Part shown: positions 47,703-60,135 of the stretch, piece by piece
Position numbering within the stretch: the first letter of the stretch is position 1
Layout: each line of letters opens with the position of its first letter
DNA from: Cichorium intybus
Lineage: Eukaryota > Streptophyta > Magnoliopsida > Asterales > Asteraceae
NCBI GenBank assembly: GCA_023525715.1
Contig: CM042017.1
Coordinates: forward strand, 77,926,169-77,990,168
Direction of reading: 5' to 3'
DNA: 64,000 nucleotides
Notes under the pieces: model-generated
What the model saw: only the letters and a program-made list of their open reading frames with translations
Told to the model about the DNA's origin: nothing
Databases searched by the model: none
Program-made: the position numbers and the translations under genes

Positions 47703-47980
47703 TGTTGGAACTCAAATGTTCTTTTATTCAATACTCAAACTGAAATACAAGAAAAGAACAACTCTTGCTAACTATCTAAACACTCTCTTCTATGTTTTTG
47801 TGGTGGTTTACAAATGAAGCTAAAACCTCTATTTATAGCCAAGCAAATACTAATGACAACTACTACATTCAATGAATTTAAACAAGAGAAAACAAAGTTT
47901 GCCACCTTCTTCAACAATGATAGGTAAGTGGGTTGGTGGCTGCAATGGTTGGTGAGACCAAGTTTGTGTTTACACTCACA
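47703..47980 (-). repeat. 5' LTR of the 3.06-kb copia element
   Basis: 278 bp, four differences from its partner by eye. The TATAAATA box is at 47830-47837 on the element strand, followed outside by the duplication AAGGA. Confidence 0.95.
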
Positions 47981-48700
47981 AAGGAGTGGATTTCATTCCC
48001 CATACGAAGGCAACACAACAGGCAAATTCTCTTATGCGATTGCACTTTGATTTTAGACAAGTTGAAATTATCAGCGAGTCAACCAAGACGAGTATGCCAA
48101 ACTAGTGTTGATTAACTGCTAATCAATAAATCAAATAAGAAAATGTTTTTTGACTTTTGATATTTTCTGCTGTTTTTGTTTTTTCTATTTTAATAAAAAA
48201 AAAGTAACATAGAAAAATATAAAAGAAATGTAATATGAGACTAAATAACATTTAATACGTTTAGAAAACTATATATAGATAATTTGCTCTAAGGAAGCTT
48301 TGAAATGGAATAACCACTCTTCGAAATTTAAAGATACACTACAGTAGTATTAATTGGCGACATGGATCAATAGCGACGACACACATCTAATTGTGGTATT
48401 ATAATCGACTTGAGTCAATACTTTCAAAACACTCCTAACTATGATACTAGTAGCGACTCTGATACTAAAGTTGATCCGCCAACGATTACCGTGAATGAAG
48501 TATTTGAGTGTGAAACTGATTATCATGAGGGTGATAATGATAAGATACAGAGGGGTCAGATTATGACAATAAAGTATCCGAGGGAGAGGTTGATTAATCA
48601 CTTGTTGTAATTTCTTTTGGTATCAGACAATATCAATTTGGATTCTATTGATATATGTTATGGCGGATGTGATAGGCCATGATGGAGATGGTGTCGGGGA
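47981..48700. other. Intergenic sequence with no recognised gene
   Basis: AT-rich. A 66-codon open frame at 48410-48610 is acidic and polar (VDPPTITVNEVFECETDY) and I do not recognise it. It might be a fragment of the transposase-like remnant that follows. Confidence 0.4.
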
Positions 48701-49243
48701 ACCACCCACCTCTTGTCCATGAAGGGCAAGGTGACCATGCGATGGATCGTAAATCTTATTATAATTTATTTATTTATCATATTTATTTATTTATTATAAA
48801 TGTAGTCACTAATAGTTATTAATTGTAATTCCAATTCTGGCACGAAGAAAAACTAGATGGAAGGAAAAAAAAACCTTCAACTCTCATAGGAGGTGGCGAA
48901 ACATCGGGGACCTTTGAGTCTTTCATCTGATAGAATGACTAGATTTATCCTGATTGGTAAACCGAATGATCTCTTCATTCGCGAGGTTGGGATATACATG
49001 TGACGAACAATTGCTTTTGATAAAACAAGTTGGAAAAAAGTTTCATGTCCCGAGAAGAATGCATTGCTAAAGAATCTCAGGGTAAATAATTTATATAAGT
49101 ATATTTTATATTTTATATTTTGATTTGATTTTTACTTGATTAACTTTTTTTTTAATTTCTAGGGAACATTCGCAGTCGACGAGGGCAGGCTGAGCCAGAC
49201 CCCACCATCCTTTATTGTTGGGTGGTGTTGAGGCAGTGCTAGG

Positions 49244-50193
49244 TGATAACACCTACCAATGTTAGCCATTTTAGGTGTTATCGAGCCTTGTTATAGTTAG
49301 ATTATCTTTCTAAGAACGCTAACATTACTCACTTTTACTGTCGGGGTACTTGTTTGTGTTTTGGTGAAATGCAGGGGCATTTTGTGTAAAATTGGTAAAG
49401 TTGAAGGCAAATCTGAAGATCAAGTCGAAGTGATATGCGCGACGCGGAGGAAAGAAGACCGTGACACGGACATGTGGATGAGATCTAACCCGGATGAGTT
49501 TTCAAATTCAACACGCGAGAGGTACGGTTGCCCTGCGACGCGCACGCCTACCCACGACGCGAAGAGAAAATTTTCTCAACTATAAATAGAGGTCCCCAGG
49601 TCGGATTCGGGGAGCGGAGATTGATCCTTTGAGTGGAACTCAGATTTCGTAGCTTTACAGTAGGGTTTGATAGTTAGATTGTTTTACGTTTATTTTTGCT
49701 TTATTGTTCTTTGTTTAACTATTGTGCAATCGAGTGTTCTGAATTATAGAACACCATCGATCACAGAGAATTGGATTGTTCCTGATTTTCGAAGCGTTCG
49801 GCTCTGGTCGACTTTAGTTTTGAATGCAAGTTAAGTTTGGTTTATATTTGATGCAATTTATTTCGGTTTACAATCGTTTCTTTCGAGTTATCGTTTCTGT
49901 TTTTATTCGTTTCTGATTTCCGAGTTTGCTCTCGAGATCAGATTAGTTTAGTTTGATTGGTTGTGATCTATCGCTTCGGCAAAGATCGTTGGTTTTGGTT
50001 TTTGGTTTTCGAGTTCTTTTCGGGATCAAGTGTACGGATATTCACCGTCTATAGAGTGACACTATAGATCTGTCGTATTTAGACACAAAGTGTCAACCAC
50101 GGTCCCACGGTTCGACCATTGCTTACTGCTAGCTAGTGGACTAGTAATGTTAAATTTTGTATTTCTGACCGCATCGACGACTGCGACGTGTCA
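49244..50193 (+). mobile_element. Solo LTR of an Athila-type element
   Basis: 950 bp, TGATAACACCTA...GCGACGTGTCA, with the same terminal pattern as the LTRs of insertions D and E (an inverted GATAACACC / GGTGTTATC stem at the 5' end and GTGTCA at the 3' end). The flanks are CTAGG and CTATG, a 5-bp duplication with one mismatch. No internal region is present. Confidence 0.75.
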
Positions 50194-50465
50194 CTATGTA
50201 AGTAGTATAGAGACCAAAAAGTCTATGGAAAAACAGATTTTCTTAGAAAGAGAGGGTACGATGATATATAGTGAGAAAGGGGCAACCCCCCAATTGTATG
50301 ACAAGTGAAAATTGGAATAAAGTTTTACATTTTTTATACACAGATGCACGTGTAAGACGTTCAACATGTAACAAAGAAACTCTGTCAAAAACCGAAATAC
50401 ACAAACAGCAGGGGGGGAGACAACCATATATAGTAGCGCTTCCTACAATGAGGTAATGCTTTATG

Positions 50466-50504
<39 letters not shown>
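50194..50504. other. Spacer and (TA)n tract left of the hAT element
   Basis: A short unassigned stretch, ending in a TA tract at about 50467-50504 into which the hAT element was inserted. Confidence 0.6.
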
Positions 50505-50506
<2 letters not shown>

Positions 50507-50630
50507 AGGTTGTAGAAGTCGTCAGGCGGTAGGCGGGCGGTTGACTGAGGCCTAGGACTAGTCGGTCTAGGCGAGGACTAGTCGGGCGCCTAGGCGGAGA
50601 GTATTAATTATAATAAATTTTATTTTTTTT

Positions 50631-50634
<4 letters not shown>

Positions 50635-50725
<91 letters not shown>
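50635..50725. repeat. (TA)n microsatellite inside the hAT element
   Basis: About 90 bp of TA dinucleotides between the left subterminal region and the transposase 3' end. Confidence 0.95.
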
Positions 50726-50727
<2 letters not shown>

Positions 50728-50854
50728 TAACAAAATATATGAATAACCATACAAAATGTCATATTAAAGTGTTCAACTATTTAAGTTTTTAAACAACATA
50801 CTATAAGTCCATAACAAGATTCATAATCTCACATATTTAATTATTTAAAGTCTT

Positions 50855-53426
50855 CTACTCTTTATCTCCGCATTCTTTCGTGATTCGAACTCCATCCGAC
50901 TCATATTCGACATCTTCATATACATCCTCCTCGCTCCCAGACTCAAAATCTTCATCTAAAAGTTCTCTTGTTCTTGAAGTTTTTCCTAGCTCATCGGATC
51001 CGTGAGCATCACCAACTGGTCCCTCATTTGATTCGGGGTCAACTCCATCTTCATCACAATCATCACAGTTAACAATCCATTCTTGAGTTGTGTGACTCTC
51101 ACTTGCTAATAGCACTTCCGTATCCCTATCTTTCCTTTTTTTGTTTTTTTCCATCAAATTAGCATTGAATTGGACATAAACAAGATCGTTCAATTTAGTT
51201 GCATCCAATCTATTTCTTTTCTTCGTGTGAATCTACAAATTAAAAGATAAAAATGATTAATAAAATACACAATATAATGATATAAAGTTATATATTAAAT
51301 AAATTACTTGACGTTTAAAGTTTGATTTACTAACCCCTTCAAATGAGCTCCAATTCCTTTCACAACCAGAGGAACTACTTGTTAAAGAAAGAATCCTCAT
51401 AGCAATCTTTGTCAAATGAGGAGTTGAGACACCAAAAGTTCCCCACCAAGTAGCTACCGTTTTGAAACTAAAAAAACATTATTAAATTCATGATTTGATA
51501 AGTATGAATTTTTATAAAATAAATAAATAAAAGTAAAACGCATTACCAGGATCAAAGTTGACATCATTCACTTCACAACTTCTAATTGCAAGTTCCCGAC
51601 CAAATTTATCTAATTTTTTCTTGTACTTTGGCAACTCAATAGTTACGACTTGCTTTTGCATCTCTAAATCTCTGGCAAGTAATGTATCAAAAAACTCAAG
51701 AACCACATCCATTACATCGGGATCGTGTTGGAGTTGTGGATCCTTATAATGATAATAAGGATTTAGAAGATAAGCCGTCAAATGCAATCTTGAATCTAAC
51801 CTACCTTCCATCTTCTTTGATATAATATTTATTATAGGATCATAAGCTTTTTTGTTACCACCTAAAGCATCGATGATTTCTTCTTTTGCTTTTTTAATTT
51901 CGCCATAAACAAAACCCATAGATGGTTTCCAATCCGCATCAACCATTCGAAGGACTTTGACCAAAGGGGTAAACACCTTTAAGCAATATGTCACACCAGC
52001 CCAAAATGTGGAACCCGTCACTGCTGTATGTGTGGAACGCCCTTTAATGGAATGTGAAAATTTACATTCCTCCCATTCATTGCTACCGAACATACATCTT
52101 AGTTGCTCTTTTTTTCTGACAAACTTTGCAATGTAAGATACGCGGAAGCAAATCTCGTGACACCCGGTCGGATAATATCCCTTTTGTTGGTGAACTTTCT
52201 CATCATAGACAATGTTTTGTGGTGGCCATAAATAAAGATGGTCAATTTCTTTGCTTGATCTAGGACTTTATTAAACCTTGGAAGTCCACCAATACCTTGA
52301 AGAAAAATAATCACGATTAAAAAAAAAAATAAAGTAATAAACACGATTAAAAAACTAATAAAGTAATAAACACGATTAAAAAATAGAAATACCTTCAAGC
52401 ATAAGGTTAATGGTATGTGTCGCACATGATGTCCAAAAAATCTTTGGCCTTTTCTCTTTTAATAACTTCGCCGCTCCCATGTTATTCGTGGCATTATCGG
52501 TCACCACTTGAACAACATTTTCGGGACCAACTTCTTTAATGCAACCTTCCACATACTCGTATATGTGCTGACTTGTATGTGATTCACCCGAGCATTCTTT
52601 CGAAGATAAAAAAACAGTACCCTTCTTTGAATTTATACATAAATTCATAATGCTCCTCCTCTTTCTATCAGACCTAGCATCTGTCATAATCGAGCATCCA
52701 TCTAGTTTCCATTCTTCTTCATTTGTTTGAACCATTTTTTAATTCTTTCAACCTCTCCCTTTAGAATTGTGTTACTCAACTCATATCTACTAGGTGTTGG
52801 TAGCCCGGGTCCAAATTGGCCAATCACCTCCACCATCATTTTAAAACTATCCCGCTCAAAGGCATGAAAAGGAATCCCAGACTCAAATGCCCAGCTACCG
52901 ATATAACTCTTTACAATGTTTATTCTTTCTTTCCGAATAGCATCATTAAGATTGATGTTTCTTCCACTTCCCGACTTCTTTGCTTCTTCGTGGTTGATTT
53001 TGTTTGTAAAGCTATCCATCGGACCTATAACATGTGGTGCCTTCATGGTCCCTAAGAATTCTCTATATCATCAACATCAATAGTACTTTCATTAGTACCA
53101 AATTGCACCTCCGATCTTAAGGCTTCTTCATATGCTTGTTTACCTTTCTTTTTTAATTTCCCTTCCTTGAGAGCATCTCGACATCTCAATTGATCATCTT
53201 TGGTAGACTTTGGACATCGAGCTACATTTCTCGGCACATGAGCAATATGTTGTTTCATTCTATTCACCCCGCCACTCATAAATTTTCCACACAAAGTGCA
53301 TTTAATTTTATCCAAGTTGTTAGCATCCGGGGAAATAGCATATTCCCAAGCAATATCATTTGATTTCCTCTTAGCACATGGAGCGGTTGATTCTATTGAT
53401 GGTGTAATAGAATTACTAGATGTCAT
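50855..53426 (-). pseudogene. hAT transposase (BED finger, DUF659, hAT dimerisation), frameshifted
   Basis: From ATG 53426 a BED-type zinc finger (IKCTLCGKFMSGGVNRMKQH) is followed by a DUF659-like catalytic region (WKLDGCSIMTDARSD, VVTDNATNNMGAAK, CATHTINLMLEGI). A middle part (FVYGEIKKAKEEI, LHLTAYLLNPYYHY) comes next. The hAT C-terminal dimerisation motif (HLTKIAMRILSLTSSSSGCE, then RNRLDATKLNDLVYVQFN) completes it, ending in an acidic tail. Introns are likely near 52320-52390, 51340-51525 and 51233-51335. Frame breaks are at about 53050, at an A6 run (52735-52740) and at an A7 run (52109-52115). The last two would each be closed by one extra A. Apart from these, coding is well preserved. 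Confidence 0.85.
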
Positions 53427-54519
53427 TAAGTTGGAATCTGTAAAAAAAATATACAAATATGAAATCAAGATTCTATTATGTAATCACTATTGTATTCTAT
53501 AATCCATTGTATTTCAATTATTATGGAAGCAAAATCAATATACACTTAGAAGACTAGAATCAATATCAAAACATGGAAGCTATAATAAGTAGAAATAACG
53601 ACAGAAACTCATGGAAGCAAAATCAATATCAAAACATGGAAGCTGTAATAAGTAGAAATATTGACACAGAAATATTGACAGAAGCTCATGGAAGCAGAAT
53701 CAACATCAAAACATGGAAGCAAAACTCAAAATACAAGTATTTTATAATCCAAACATCAAAAACGTGATCATATTTGGAGTCTAACAGAGGACACGATAGT
53801 AGCTTAGAAACAACTCAATATACAAGTAGAAATCAGAAAATAAGTAGAAAACAGATAAATAAGAGGAGGAATCGTGTCATATACCACACACAATTAAGAG
53901 AAATCAGAGAAATAAGTAGAAATCGAAAATCAGGCGGATGTTCACTGGAAAAATGAAATCAGGCGGAGCTTTACCATGGAATCCGGTGGAGCTTTAACAG
54001 ACATGGTCGCAGATACTATATAATCGAGATAACCGGACAGAAGGAGCTTTACCGGAGCTACCAGACACCGTATCTAACAGATTGAGATTACTAAGGTGGA
54101 GCTTTACTGGGAAAAATCTTACCGGAGAAGCAGATGAAAAGGCCGGAGGAAGATGGATGCGGAGGAAGACGGAGGAAGCCGGAGGTGGAAAAAGCCGGAG
54201 GCGGAAGGCGGAGGAATGGAGGATACCTGGAGGCGGCAACCGGGTTTTGAGATTCTCGTGAAAATGGGATGGAGAGAAACGAAGGTTTTGGGGATTAGGT
54301 CACTTTTTTTTAGGCGCTGTTGAAAAAAAGAGGGGGAATTTTGACTTTTTCGTTAACGCCTGTTGACCGACTTTGACCGCCTATTTCCGCCTAATCCGAC
54401 TTTGACCGAAGTTGACTCTGCCCGACTTATTGAACCGCATAGTACTAAACGTAGGCAGTATTGGTCCGCCTAGCGCCTTGGCGCTGCCTAGGCGGCCGCC
54501 TAAGCCGACTTTTACAACA

Positions 54520-54638
<119 letters not shown>

Positions 54639-54740
54639 TTATGTTAAACAGAATAACAGCACACTCGTTGCTTTTCACGATGCTCATACGGGTAAAACGA
54701 GACTTTTGATAATAAACTAGGCCCACAACAATATGTAAGC

Positions 54741-54872
<132 letters not shown>

Positions 54873-54884
54873 TAAATAATTAGT

Positions 54885-54974
54885 GTAAAATGTAGCGTGA
54901 TTTAGAACGAGAGTTTCAATAACAAACTCGTAAAATGTAGCGTGATTTAGAACGAGAGTTTCAATAACAAACTC
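54885..54974 (+). repeat. Perfect 45-bp tandem duplication
   Basis: 54885-54929 and 54930-54974 are identical, both containing TGTAGCGTGATTTAGAACGA. A degraded third relative may lie at about 54693-54720. Confidence 0.9.
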
Positions 54975-55009
54975 AACCGTCTAGTGGACGATAAAATGAT
55001 GTAGATATA

Positions 55010-55689
55010 TTTGAAAATGTTTTGGGTGCTCGACACAACTATATCAAAGGGATTGGGTGTAAACCTCATTCGACTGTGCCGCGTTGCTTTATTGAATGTC
55101 GTCTATCTAAGGTAGCAGGACCTACAAATGTAAACTAACTTCATTTTTTTATAGTCTTCTGTAACGATCGATGAATGCATGCTAGTTTGTTAACTTTTGT
55201 TAATGTTGGATTAGTAATTTGGTAAATGTTAGTTTGGTAAATGTTAATTGTTGAGTATTTAATTGGTAAGTAGTTAATTGTTAACTAATTAATTGTTAAG
55301 TACTTAATACTTTGTTACTCTAGTAGTTTGGTAAATTTTGGTCGATATGTGTTCATATTTTGGTAATGTTAGTTCAAAAATATTTAATTGGTATCTTGGT
55401 ACGCTGTCTTAATTGTTGAGTGTTCAATTGTTAAGTGCATAATAGTTTGTTACTTTAGTAGTTTGGTAATATATTGGTTTATATATGTTGATATTATTGT
55501 AAATTGCAATTTGTTTTAACTAATAATGCACAGTTTGTTCACTTGAAAGATGAACTTGCGAAAATGCTTGTGGACCCGACTTATAGAGATATGTTGGCAC
55601 AAATGATGCGTATGTATTCTGCACAACATGGTGGAGCAAATAACACGGGTTTCGGAAATGATGAGAACGAAGATGACGACACGAAATAG
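55010..55689 (+). pseudogene. C-terminal part of a plant En/Spm-family transposase
   Basis: The first exon-like piece (55014-55130) reads ENVLGARHNYIKGIGCKPHS, which fits the conserved VLG..SGYIKGLG motif downstream of the Transposase_24 domain in plant Ptta/En/Spm proteins. After an intron-like AT-rich stretch, 55534-55689 reads FVHLKDELAKMLVDPTYRDM and ends in an acidic tail (NENEDDDTK-like) with a TAG stop. The catalytic region is absent, so it is a remnant. Confidence 0.5.
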
Positions 55690-56207
55690 TTTTTTGGCGT
55701 ATTTTATGTTCGTGTATATTTTAGTTTCTATAAACGATATTACTTTGTTCATTTTACGTTTTGGATATTATTATGTTTGTATTTTGGACAAAGTATTTCA
55801 TTAATTTCACTACTTTTATAGAATATATGTAAGACTCGGATTCCTAGTTCAATTTTAAGATTTTATGTTGCTAATTAAGACCTTAAAGGGGTGGATGTTG
55901 GGCCATTGCGACGCGACATGCCTTGGGTTGCGATGTGATGGAGGGTAAAGTGTGCACATGGATACACGCTGGACTCGACGTGACCAACTATAACTCTCGA
56001 CTTTGATCCTTGAGCCCTATATAAAGCACAAAACCCTAGGACGCCGCCTCCTACCAGCCTTCCTTGCTCTACAAAACCCTAGTTTGTAAACCCTAGGCCC
56101 CTTTTGATATTCTATCTCCATAGTTGGGTATTGAAAGCTTGTTTAAGGAGGAAGAAGAGAGTTTGGTGTTCAAGGAAGCTATCTCAAGGTAGATTAAGCT
56201 TGCTCTC
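55690..56207. other. Unassigned sequence, possibly an old LTR fragment
   Basis: Contains a TATATAAAG box near 56021 followed by repeated AAACCCTAG words, a combination often seen in plant LTR promoters and leaders. No ORF. It ends at the LTR of the next Athila-like element. Confidence 0.35.
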
Positions 56208-57149
56208 TGACACGCCTAGGTTGTCGTGCGGTCAAAAATAAGTAAAACATCACTCTCACTAGTATAGTGGTAGTCAGGGTCGATCCACAGGAGTTACGTG
56301 GTCAAGGTAGGAAACAGATTACCAGTTGTAGTGTCACGCTACAACCAGAGCATCTAGTCTCCACTTTTACCAAATCCAAGCATAAACTTAAACTAAACCA
56401 AAACCAAAACTTAATCTTACTTACTTACTGAAATCAAAAATGTAATTGAGAAACAGAAGCAATAAAGATCAAGCCAAAAGCATCAAACATCCAAACTCAT
56501 CCAAAGCAATAAAAAGGTAAAACGAACAATTAAACATAACCGAATGATTAACTTGTATTCAACTCAGGTCCAAAGTGTTCAAAACAGTAAACATAAAAAT
56601 CCAGAAACTTTAACCTAATGCTAATGGTTGTCTCACCCAATAACACCAAGCCAAGCTACTGAAACTACTAAACTATATGAAAATTAAATGAGAAAACATA
56701 AGTACCACGAATGGCGACTGAAAACCGAGTCTTGGAGTCAAAGAAGCCTTGTATCCACCTTGTGGGTCGTTCCTTTGCTACTGATTTCGACCTAGAAGCC
56801 TCTATTTATAGTTTTGGAAAATAAGCGACCGCGTCGCGTGTATATAGAATCAGCGGCGCGCGTGCGGGTTTATCCCCGTTTTATCGGCATTTGAGTTCTT
56901 CTCACCGCCTCATCTGTGACTCAGCGCGTCACGCCCTTGTGCATCTCTGCGGCGTGCATATGAATTCGACTCTTTTTGGCTTTATCTCCAAACTTCTTCC
57001 ATTTTGTATGCATTTAGCCCCTGTTTACATCTTTTCTTTCGAAACAAGCACTGACATAAAAAGTGAGAATACCACAGCATATATGATATAACTCACCAAG
57101 AATAGGGCTCAACAATGACTAAAATACTTGATATTACTAGGCATTGTCA
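56208..57149 (-). repeat. 3' LTR of the second Athila-like element
   Basis: 942 bp, TGACACGCCTAGG...GCATTGTCA, with a TATAAATA box on the element strand at 56803-56810. It is shorter than the LTRs of insertion D but related along its length. Confidence 0.92.
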
Positions 57150-57163
57150 AACACCCCACACTT

Positions 57164-58414
57164 GTGCCTTGCTTATCCCCAAGCAAGAGAGTTTTTAACA
57201 AATTCTAACTAAGACTCAAACATTTTTGAATGCGTTCAATTTCAAAGCTTATTGCCTCAGGAGTTAGAGTGAAAATAGCTTGTGAAAGCATAATCGGAAT
57301 ATTCTTTGGAATTCATGACTTTCTAAAGAACCCTTGATTACAAATTTTATGTCCACAATGAAGTGTACGTACTCATTCAGATTCTAAAGGCCATTAAAGA
57401 ACTATCCATGACCTTCGATGTTGTCCGTGTAACGAGCTTTCAGAAATACCATCCCAGACCAGACGATCTTAGGTGGCAAGGTGCATAAGTCCCACCCATT
57501 TTAGACTTACCGACTCGAACAACAAAGGCCACTGATTGACAATTCCCTCCTAAATTCCAAACCTAAAATACTCCAATCTTCTAACTCCTAAAACTCAACT
57601 TATTTGACTAAACTCATAGCATGATAACAACTAAACAGTATTTCTCGAAAAATACCAATGTTATAACATTCAAAACACTATTCGTTTCAAAATTACAATC
57701 TATTAAAAATTTTGAAAAATTGCTAAAATTTTTGAAAACTAGCCATTTCTGCAAAAATTTCAAAAATGACTCTTTCGACCGTCCACACCCCACACTTAAA
57801 ATTGTACAACACCCTCGTTGTACAAAAAATAATTTCAAAACAAAGGAGAAAGAGTTACCCCTTAGACAGTAGACTGCTTGATGGTACTTGGTTGTCACAT
57901 GTAAAAAAACACGAACATTTCCACGATTCAGAATTCAGGAGTTGTAGCGTAACAGTAAAACACGCCAGTGATCATGGCAAGTGGAGGGGGTACGGTGACC
58001 CCACACTTGCCTAAAACCACTCCTCCACAGACTTTCCATTCAGGTATTACATGCATCACTCACAAAACATATCAAATGCAAACAGAAACACAAATAAACT
58101 ATAAACAAACACGAAAATAAGATAGTGTCATAGGTACAGTACATATAAAAGAAAAGAAAATTACATCAATCGTCCCGGGGTGGCCTGGAAGGACCTGCCT
58201 CATGATCGTGTGCTCGGGCCGGGAATGGTCAGGGGCGTCGTCCCTACTGAGAGGCCATCTCCAATAAGACCTCCCCAATCCACTTCAGCTGATCCTCAAT
58301 CCTGGCAACCCTGCCCTCCAATCGTCGGAGAGCTCTCGTCTCCTCCTGCTGTGGCTGTGCTGGTGGGTCTGGTGGTGCGGCAACTCTCTAGCTACGCCTC
58401 GGTGGTCCCTCCTC
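57164..58414 (-). other. 3' spacer of the second Athila-like element
   Basis: The left part (to about 58165) is related to 22763-23760 in insertion D. From about 58166 it becomes GC-richer and holds the broken 3' end of the ORF1-like gene. Confidence 0.65.
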
Positions 58415-59365
58415 CTAAGCATAGGCTGGTCGTGGTGCCCTCGGCGCCTCCGTCGCTACCCTCACATATCGCCCCGCCTGTGGCTGATGGATAAGGTACA
58501 TGTTCTCCAAAGCTCGCGTTGATGTGCGCACAGGGGGTATCGTCGTCAAAGAATCAATGGTCGCGGCAGTGAGCAACCCATAAGATTGGGCCAAGCGAGT
58601 AATGTAGTGCCCGCCGACCAAAGGACTGCTGGCTGACACACCCGCAGCTCGGGTGGATAGAGAGATCGCCAAGGCGTACGGTAGATGAAGGAACCTGGTG
58701 GGGTCGAGGAGCACCCACATGTATGTCATGTCCTCGCCAGATACCTTCTCACCCCCGTACTTCTGCATAATATAAGTGGAGACGATGCGGTACATGAGTC
58801 GATGAAGCGGGTTGCGGAGCTGGCTCTCCCTGGCCGACCCCGCCTCAAAATGGACATTGGACAACGTGGCCCAAATAGCTGCATTGGCATCCCTCGTGGG
58901 CTGCCCCTGGATACACGCCCGAAGAAAAGGCGTAAAATGGCGACTCTAGAGCTCCTCCTCCGTGTATATCCCCGTGCGTCTCCCAAACTCCCGGAGACTA
59001 CACTCCCTGCTGACTCCCCCCAATCTGAAGCTGATCAGCCTGGATCGTACCTCGCGCGAGGCTGGTGCATAGTGAACCGTGGAAAGGAACACCAGCAGAA
59101 GCTCCATGTAGACAACATCATCCTGGTTGGCCATAAGCCTATCCCAACCACGGCATGTGAATGTAAACTCTCCAGCGGACCAGGTGCGGTGAAGAAACGA
59201 CTCGATCTCGACCCATAATCCGGCATCTGCAATAATATCCCTGTCTAAAATGGTCGCCTCGAGAACCTGGCGACCGATCAATGCGTCCCTCCGCTGTATG
59301 TACTCGACTGAGCTCTCTAGAATATCTGGAAACTGGAGATATGGGTGGTTGCGCCTGAAAGCCAT
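58415..59365 (-). pseudogene. ATHILA ORF1-like protein of the second element
   Basis: ATG 59365 starts MAFRRNHPYLQFPDI. The family pattern follows: RQVLEATILDRDIIADAG, FTCRGWDRLMA, ELLLVFLST, RFRLGGVSRECS and LREFGRRTGIYT. A TAG at 58946-58948 interrupts it, after which the same frame goes on (SNVHFEAGSARESQLR, then YGGEKVSGEDMTYMWVLLDP) to a stop at 58415-58417, where the sister copy at 23778-24971 reads on with glutamine. There is no frameshift in 950 bp. Confidence 0.8.
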
Positions 59366-60135
59366 ATACACACAAAAGAAACCACATGAAACAAAAAACA
59401 TTTTCAAAATAAGTCTCTTTTCTTCCACACCGAACCGCGGCGCGGCCCAAGAACCAGAGCGCGGCGCGGCGAGCGGCTGTTTCGAAATTCAAACCCCAAA
59501 TCGATGATTCACCTGTAAACTCAATCCAACACCACTACAAGGTAGCCTAAGCACCGACTAGCCCCTCTAGGGTGATCATTTGGCAAATAAAACACCCTAC
59601 GAGCCAGCATTGCCGATTTCCAAGTTTTTCAGTTTTTGGAGAAACCAATCATATTCACGGCCTAATTCCTTGTTCTAATGAGTAAAAACAAGTTAGAATG
59701 ACATACCTCGATCGTAGGAATCGAATATACGAGAAAAACATGAGAAATAAGTCGGTTGATCGGAGCTCTGAGGCGCGGCGTGGGGTTTTTATGTGTGCGA
59801 TAAGTGAAAACGACGTACCTTATAAAGGGAGTCTGTCCGATCATTTCCCGCGGTGCGGGTAAGAGGTAGCCGCGGCGCGCGTGTTCCCAAATCAACCCCT
59901 GCGCATCCGGTTGTTCTACGTAAGCGCGCCGCGCTAAACACCATACCACGACGCGGTCTTCAACTTTTCCAAACTCCTTCATATGACCCCACACTTGCCT
60001 CGAACCAATAATACCTGCAACGATAATGATAATATCTTCCTAATTATTCCTAAGAAATACAGTACCGAACCTATAAGGTTGGGTTGCCTCCCAACAAGCA
60101 CTAAGTTTAACGTCTTCAGCCAGACGGGCTACTCC
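59366..60135 (-). other. Spacer between polyprotein and ORF1-like gene of the second Athila-like element
   Basis: Corresponds to 24972-25636 plus 26742-26840 of insertion D, without solo LTR E. Contains GCGCGGCG words near 59455-59475 and the GTTGGGAGGCAACCC sequence near 60080 that normally follows pol in Athila elements. Confidence 0.65.

Larger units (their letters stand above)
44924..47980 (-). mobile_element. Compact non-autonomous Ty1/copia element, 3057 bp
   Basis: It is bounded by the 5-bp duplication AAGGA (44919-44923 and 47981-47985). LTRs are at 44924-45201 and 47703-47980, both 278 bp, with four differences by eye. It is transcribed leftward: an initiator tRNA-Met primer binding site is at 47689-47700 and the polypurine tract (AAGGGGGAGAA) at 45202-45212. 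The internal region has gag, a protease and the first codons of the pre-integrase domain, then a segment of unknown origin, and no reverse transcriptase, RNase H or integrase core. It lies about 1.0 kb upstream of the IDD start codon, in the same orientation as that gene. Confidence 0.95.
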
